DNA of 64,000 bases, taken from positions 904,365 through 968,364 of the forward strand of contig KZ627157.1 in the NCBI GenBank assembly GCA_002917775.1, read 5' to 3'. Shown here one piece after another: positions 59,253 through 64,000 of this stretch (position 1 is the first letter of the stretch; every line of letters begins with the position of its first letter). This DNA is from Glaciozyma antarctica PI12 (taxonomy: Eukaryota; Basidiomycota; Microbotryomycetes; Kriegeriales; Camptobasidiaceae). The notes under the pieces were generated by a model. It was not told where the DNA came from and did not search any database. It was given only the letters and a program-made list of their open reading frames with translations. The position numbers were made by a program, and so were the translations under genes.

Positions 59253-59683
59253 TTTCCTCCCATCTTTATTCGTTCCCCTATCGTACCTACGCTGGATACC
59301 CCCGCTCTACCTCCATCTCTCTGCACACTCCACGTACTATGTCGCTTCGTTGGATTCCCCCGTTTTTCGCAATTTACCAACCGCGTTTCTGCGTCGTTCC
59401 TTCTCTCTCCTCGTCTGCTTCCTTCACCGTCGGCTCTTCCCGCGCTGCAAAGGAGTCGCGCACTGCAGTGACCGGCCTTTTTGCCCTCCTCTGCTCCTGC
59501 TCGCTCCCCACCTGCGAGGTTCGGCTTACTAACTTCCGGCGTGTGGCGGTCGGCCCTCCTCAGTTGGATCCACCGTCTGCGCGGTTCGCTTCGTCTTGAT
59601 CCCCTCAAAACTCGTAACAGCCACGGCCTACAGCAACAGCACCACCAACACACCCCTGCTCGATACCTCGTCCTCCCCTCTCC
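59253..59683. other. Intergenic region between the SUN and alcohol dehydrogenase genes
   Basis: About 430 bp of 3' UTR and promoter. The last part is CT/CA-rich (CAACAGCACCACCAACACAC near 59632). No gene seen. Confidence 0.5.
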
Positions 59684-61286
59684 ATGACCACCCAAGTCCC
59701 CAAGTTCTGCCGCGCAGGCATCGCCCGCAACCCTGGACCTGACTTCCACGTCGAGTGCATCGAGGTAAGCGTCTCCTGTCGTCCCTTTCGAGCCTGATCG
59801 CTAACACGATACGACGCTCCCCAGGACTTCCCTGTCCCCGTCCCTGGCCCTGGACAGCTCCTTCTCAAGCTAAATGCGACAGGACTTTGCCTTTCCGACG
59901 TTCACTTCATGCTAGGAGATTGGGGCTTCCCCATGGGCTGCAAGACGGCTGGACATGAGGGAGCAGGAGTCGGTACGCCGCCGCTCTTGCGAGAGCCTAC
60001 GCGATTTTAAGGACGCAAGCTGATTTGAACCTCTCCGCGCACAGTTGCTGCTCTCGGTCCTGATGTCGACGATAGCTGGAAGGTTGGAGATCGCGCTGGA
60101 ATCAAGCCTATCTGGGATGGTGCGTCGGAACGATCTTGGGGACTGTACCTGCGCTGCGCTGACTTTCGACGCTCCCAGTCTGCCACCAGTGCGACAACTG
60201 CCGACAAGGAATGGAGACTCACTGCGACAAGTCTATCGCTACTGGAGGACAGGTCGATGGCTCTTACGCTCAATACGTTCTCTCCCCTGCGCGCTACACG
60301 ACCCGGAGTGAGTCCTCTCCCCCTCGCTCCCTCGAAACAGCTCGCTGACGGCGCTCCAGTTCCCGAGGGTGTGCCCGACACCGTGGCTGGACCTCTCATG
60401 TGCTCTGGCTCCACTATTTACACCGCGCTTAAGAACTCCAAGGCGAGGGCTGGACAGTGGGTCGTTGTGCCCGGCGGAGGAGGAGGAGTCGGCCACTTGG
60501 CCCTTCAATTCGGTTCGTTCCGCGCCATCTTAATCGCTCCATTGCTCACACGTGGGCGCTTCTGCAGGAAAGGCGATGGGCCTTCGAATTATTGCGATCG
60601 ATACCGGCGACGAGAAGAAAGAGATGTGCCTCTCGATGGGTGCGGAGAAGTTCCTCGACTTCAAGACGTGCGACAACACCGTCGCAGAGGTCATGAAGAT
60701 TACTGGCGGCAAGGGAGCCCACGCAGTGATTGTCACCGGTGGAACTGCAGCTGGTACGTTACGTTCGCAACCCTCGTCGATTGCGAAGGCTTATGCGGTT
60801 TTCGTTCTTTTTTCAGCCTACAACGGAGCCGCTGCGAACCTTAGGAAGGGAGGAACGATGGTCTGCGTCGGACTTCCTGCTGCTGGAACTGCCGTTGCTG
60901 GGCACGAGTGAGGCGCTGTTCTCCAAATATCCGCCAAAAGTACGAAACTGACTCTCTCGCCGCCACAGTCCCTTCTTTATGATCTTCAACAAGCTCTCCA
61001 TCATCGGAACCCTTGTGGGCAACATGGTGAGACTTGCTCGTCTATTCTCTCGACTCGCGCGCTGACAACGTTCTCAGGTCGACGTTGATGAAGCTCTCGA
61101 TTTCGCCGCCCGAGGCCTCATCGAGCCCAAGCTCACTGTTCTCCCCTTTAACCAGTTCCCCGAAGGGATCGCGATGCTCGTAAGTCGGAATCCCTGGACC
61201 TTAATTCAGAGACGGCGCTGACGCTCTGTTCTTCGCAGCGTGGCAGCAAGGTTGCTGGGCGAGTCGTGATTGACTTCAACGCCTGA
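59684..61286 (+). CDS. Zinc-dependent alcohol dehydrogenase (ADH1/AdhP type)
   Basis: An NAD-dependent medium-chain dehydrogenase that interconverts alcohols and aldehydes. MTTQVPKFCRAGIARNPGPD starts the GroES-like domain. Catalytic zinc ligands are Cys in TGLCLSDVHF and His-Glu in CKTAGHEGAGV. The structural-zinc cluster CHQCDNCRQGMETHC is complete. The Rossmann fold has VVPGGGGGVGHLALQFGKAM with the glycine-rich loop and IIAIDTGDEKKEM, whose Asp favours NAD. Then ITGGKGAHAVIVTGGTA, NLRKGGTMVCVGLPAAG and the end GSKVAGRVVIDFNA. About 350 residues, normal for the family, in eight or nine exons. No mitochondrial presequence, so cytosolic is likely. Physiological substrate (ethanol or other) is inferred. 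Confidence 0.93.
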
Positions 61287-61551
61287 ATCAAAGCCTCCGA
61301 GCCTGCTGTTACTCCTCTAGTCTGCTTTCTGGATCCAACGTTATGCCCTGTGATTGCACGAGAGAAAAGGAGAAGAGGCGGTCGTGTTGCGCCGCAGAAT
61401 GGTCGGTTCTCCTTCTCAGAATTAGCTCGCGTTGTTCAGCGTCAAGGCACCTCTCGAGTCTCGACAGACTGAGCTCGCCCCGCCTAGTACTGCAAAACGA
61501 TGAACAATGCAAAAGCGAAGAATAAATCTACTACACATGCGCCGCCCCTCC

Positions 61552-63689
61552 TCAGAACCCTCCCCCGCTCCCAACGCTCTCGAGCTCGTCGACCTCCTCC
61601 TGCGTCGGTCCATCCTGAAACCCCCCAATCAGCTGCCCCCTGACAAACTCCTGCAACCAGTCCGTCTCCCCCTCTCCTCCCCACTATCTCCTCCTCCTCC
61701 TCTCTTCCATCTNNNNNNNNNNNNNNNNNNNNNNNNNNNNNNNNNNNNNNNNNNNNNNNNNNNNNNNNNNNNNNNNNNNNNNNNNNNNNNNNNNNNNNNN
61801 NNNNNNNNNNNNNNNNNNNNNNNNNNNNCCTCCTCCTCCTCCTCCTCCTCCTCAAAGTCGGACGATTCCGCCAGCTCGTCCATTTCGTTCGCATCCCTGC
61901 GACGAACCCTCGGTGGTAGAGGCGGAGAACCGAGGAATGGGGATGCGAGGAGGTCAGCGAGAGAGAGGGGGCGCGAAGGGTCGTGGATCGGGAGATGGGA
62001 CGTGTTGGCGAACGCGGGGAGTGGGCGAGGCGGGAGGAGAGGAGGTGGGAGGATTGTGTGGGTCGGGAAGATGTGCGAGGTACGCGTCGGGAAGCGTGGC
62101 GGGCGAGGAGGGGTGGTCGAGGTGGTCGAAGGGACTGGGAGAGCGGAGGTGGAAGCGAAGGGAGGCGCGGTTGCCGGGCTGAAAGGGGGAAGAGACGAGG
62201 GCGAGACGGCAGCGAGGAGTGCGTCGAACGCTGCGTCGGCGGGGGTGAAGTGGTTCTTCGCGGTGCTGGTGGAAGGATGTGCTGGTTCCTCGGCTTCCTG
62301 GGCGAGAAAGTCGGGGACCGGAAGAGGAGCGACGCCTTGCGATCGCTGCTGGAGGAGCTTGCCCTCGATGACCGAGATGATGGCGAGCGTGTCGAGGGGG
62401 AGGAGCTGAGCGCGTTTCGGAGCGACGGGGGTCGGCGCGTTGAGCGCACCGCTCCCGTCGGACTGTGCGACTGACTCCTCGACCGGGGACTCGTCGAGCA
62501 CCGATAGCGACTCCTCCTCCGCGACCGACGACGAGCTCTTCTCCTTGCGAGCCTTCTTGGTGGGGTTCTCCTTGCCCGCCTCTCCATCGACGGCGGCGAG
62601 TGCGCGCTTCTTCTTCTCCTTCGGCGGCTTGACGGCCTTCTCTTTCGGCGGCTTGACGACCTTCTCCTTTCGCGGCTTGACCACCTTCTCCGTCGGCACC
62701 TTGACAACCTTCTCCTTCGGAGGCTTGACGACTCTCTCCTTCCGGACCTTGATGACCTTGTCCTTCGACACTCTAAGCTCGTCGGTGGCCTCCCCCTCCC
62801 CCTCGACCTGCTCCTTCTGCTGAACCCTCTCCCACCACGACTTGATCTTCTTCTTCGGCTCGGCCTGCTTCCAAGCCTTCCCGTCGCGCAACGGCGAATC
62901 CGAGCGCAGGATGAGCACGTACTTGCCGAGCGACGCGTGGAACGTGACGGTGAGGCGGAGCTTCTCCGCGCCAGCTTCGGCTTCCTCCTTCGTCAAAGTC
63001 GACGTCGAGGCGTTCATAAGGGACGATTTCGGCGGGTGGAAGATGTAGGTGTACATCGGAGGAGGGAGAGGGAACGAGACGGCGCGCGACTTGCGCAAAG
63101 CACTGCGAGAGAGAGAGCGAACGCATTAGCTCGTACGCGCCACCTCCGACCGAGCACGAACGTACAGAGGCTTCGGGATCCAATCCCCCACCATCGCAAT
63201 ACGCTCCACGATCGCACCTCGGTCCTCCTCCCCACCCTCAACAACCCACGCCTCGACGTTCCCCCTCCCCATGAGCCTTTCGACAACATCCGAGCACACG
63301 CGTCCCATGTTTGACACCTCCTCCGGCGCCCAATGACTCGCCTTCTTCTCCTCGGTCCAGTACCACTCGTGGCCCTTGCAGATCTGGTACGGCAGCAACG
63401 ACGCGATCCGGATAGGGAAGCGAGTCGCCGGCAGTTCGTGACGGCACTGAGAGCAGCGCGCGAGCTCTACCTCGCCGTCCTCTCGCATGTGAGGAGAGCC
63501 AGGAGGCGAGGTGGGGCGAGGAGTGGAGGCTGAGGCGAAGGGGGAGTTGACGGGGAGGTCGTCTTGGGTCGTGGCGGCGCGGGGTTTGGGTGGGGACCAC
63601 TGCAAGGGGGAGCCGCGAGGGTAGCGCGAGACGGTGGGAAGGGGTTCGTCGTCGGTGAAGGCGCTCAGGTCGGCGACGTGCGGTTCCAT
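61552..63689 (-). CDS. Uncharacterised protein with zinc-knuckle-like N-part and Lys-rich repeats
   Basis: Not recognised. It starts MEPHVADLSAFTDDEPLPTV. Residues about 75-110 hold CSQCRHELPATRFPIRIASL and QICKGHEWYW, a CxxC...CxxH pattern that may bind zinc. Then GRVCSDVVERLMGRGNVEAW, an intron, and a compact region SFPLPPPMYTYIFHPPKSSL / KLRLTVTFHASLGKYVLILR that looks folded and conserved. A Lys/Pro repeat (VVKPPKEK-type units), basic nuclear-type sequence (KKKRALAAVD, NPTKKARKEK) and a long Pro/Ser tail follow. A glutamate run leads into a 116-base assembly gap. The end reads GQLIGGFQDGPTQEEVDELE then SVGSGGGF-stop. About 690 residues if the gap length is right. Likely nuclear; function unknown. 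Confidence 0.75.
61713..61828. other. Assembly gap (116 Ns)
   Basis: A run of N flanked on both sides by CCT trinucleotide repeats (TCCTCCTCCTCC before, eight or nine CCT units after). On the minus strand this is a GAG/GAA run encoding poly-Glu in the uncharacterised gene. The true length is unknown; the repeat probably defeated assembly. Confidence 0.95.
62608..62770 (-). repeat. 24-bp tandem repeat coding Lys/Val/Pro octapeptides
   Basis: Six or so degenerate 8-residue units (VVKPPKEK, VVKVPTEK, VVKPRKEK, VVKPPKEK, AVKPPKEK, preceded by VIKVRKER) lie in frame in the uncharacterised protein. Such Lys-Pro repeats resemble linker-histone-like DNA-binding tails. Confidence 0.85.
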
Positions 63690-63884
63690 CGTCGGGCGAG
63701 CCCTCTAGCGAAGGCGAGGAGGAGAAAGAGGTCTTCGCCTTCGCGCGGTTCTCGACGCGATTTTTCTTTTTGATGCTGCCTACGAGATCCCTTACACCCA
63801 AGAAACTCGACTAGATGAACTTGCTAGAGTACTACAAAAAGGAAGGGAGGAAGTTGTACAAGAAATATAAAAGCTTGATACGCG

Positions 63885-64000
63885 TCAACGCGCTCGCAAG
63901 TGCCTCCTCACCCTCGCCGTAGGCTGGATGAACCCTCCATTCCCGAGCCCAGCCGTGTAGGAGACTGTGCTCGGGATCGGAATAGTGGTGAAGTGACCAG
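63885..64000 (-). CDS. Possible C-terminus of a gene entering from the right
   Basis: The minus frame from the window edge reads GHFTTIPIPSTVSYTAGLGN, then GGFIQPTARVRRHLRAR and a stop at 63885. It looks more protein-like than the other frames, but 37 residues cannot be assigned. If real, it is a tandem upstream neighbour of the gene starting at 63689. Confidence 0.4.
   Translation of the reverse strand, partial: GHFTTIPIPSTVSYTAGLGNGGFIQPTARVRRHLRAR

Noticed and set aside
61713-61828. Possible inserted element hidden in the N run
   Set aside because: Both flanks are the same CCT repeat in frame with poly-Glu, so a collapsed microsatellite explains it.
62608-62770. CRISPR-like spaced repeat
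   Set aside because: Units are contiguous 24-bp codon repeats inside a coding frame, with no spacers.

Overview
The window looks like nuclear DNA of a GC-rich basidiomycete yeast, most likely a red yeast of the Rhodotorula/Rhodosporidium/Sporobolomyces group (Pucciniomycotina). Almost every gene is split by many short introns of about 50-70 bp. These have GTRNGT donors, CTGAC or CTAAC branch sites and YAG acceptors. Genes are dense on both strands. A secreted CPL1-like cysteine-rich protein, a kind found in basidiomycetes, fits this. The species cannot be fixed from sequence alone. I saw no transposon, virus-like element or CRISPR array.

Layout. 0-10 kb: a GFA/CENP-V-type enzyme, a proline iminopeptidase, an uncharacterised protein and a full class V myosin. 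10-20 kb: argininosuccinate lyase (ARG4), a gene-poor stretch, a DUF202 membrane protein, an ankyrin-containing L-asparaginase and the CPL1-like protein. 20-31 kb: a decayed M1 aminopeptidase, a WRAP53/TCAB1-like WD40 protein divergent from the La protein gene, and an MFSD1-like transporter. 31-38.5 kb: a small CaaX protein, Nibrin (NBS1) and divergent ORC5. 38.6-47 kb: trifunctional HIS4, a DHA1-type MFS exporter and ALG9. 47-53.6 kb: IML1/DEPDC5 and a divergent SSO-type syntaxin. 53.8-64 kb: a doubtful gene, tRNA-Ala(AGC), a SUN-domain protein, a zinc alcohol dehydrogenase, an uncharacterised protein spanning a 116-base assembly gap, and probably the end of one more gene.

Most genes are housekeeping and unrelated, so this is ordinary chromosome rather than a gene cluster. 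Two divergent pairs are functionally suggestive: WRAP53-like with La (small-RNA biogenesis, 168 bp between start codons) and NBS1 with ORC5 (repair and replication, 370 bp). ARG4 and HIS4 (amino-acid synthesis) and the nutrient-sensing GATOR1 subunit IML1 also lie here, without evident linkage.

Two cautions. Several conserved genes carry an isolated one-base frame break, often in a homopolymer, where both flanks remain well conserved; these look like consensus errors rather than gene death. The M1 aminopeptidase is different: it has substitutions in its catalytic motif and an in-frame stop, and looks truly degenerate. Exon boundaries were inferred by eye from reading frame and splice signals. 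Spans run from start to stop codon and include introns.
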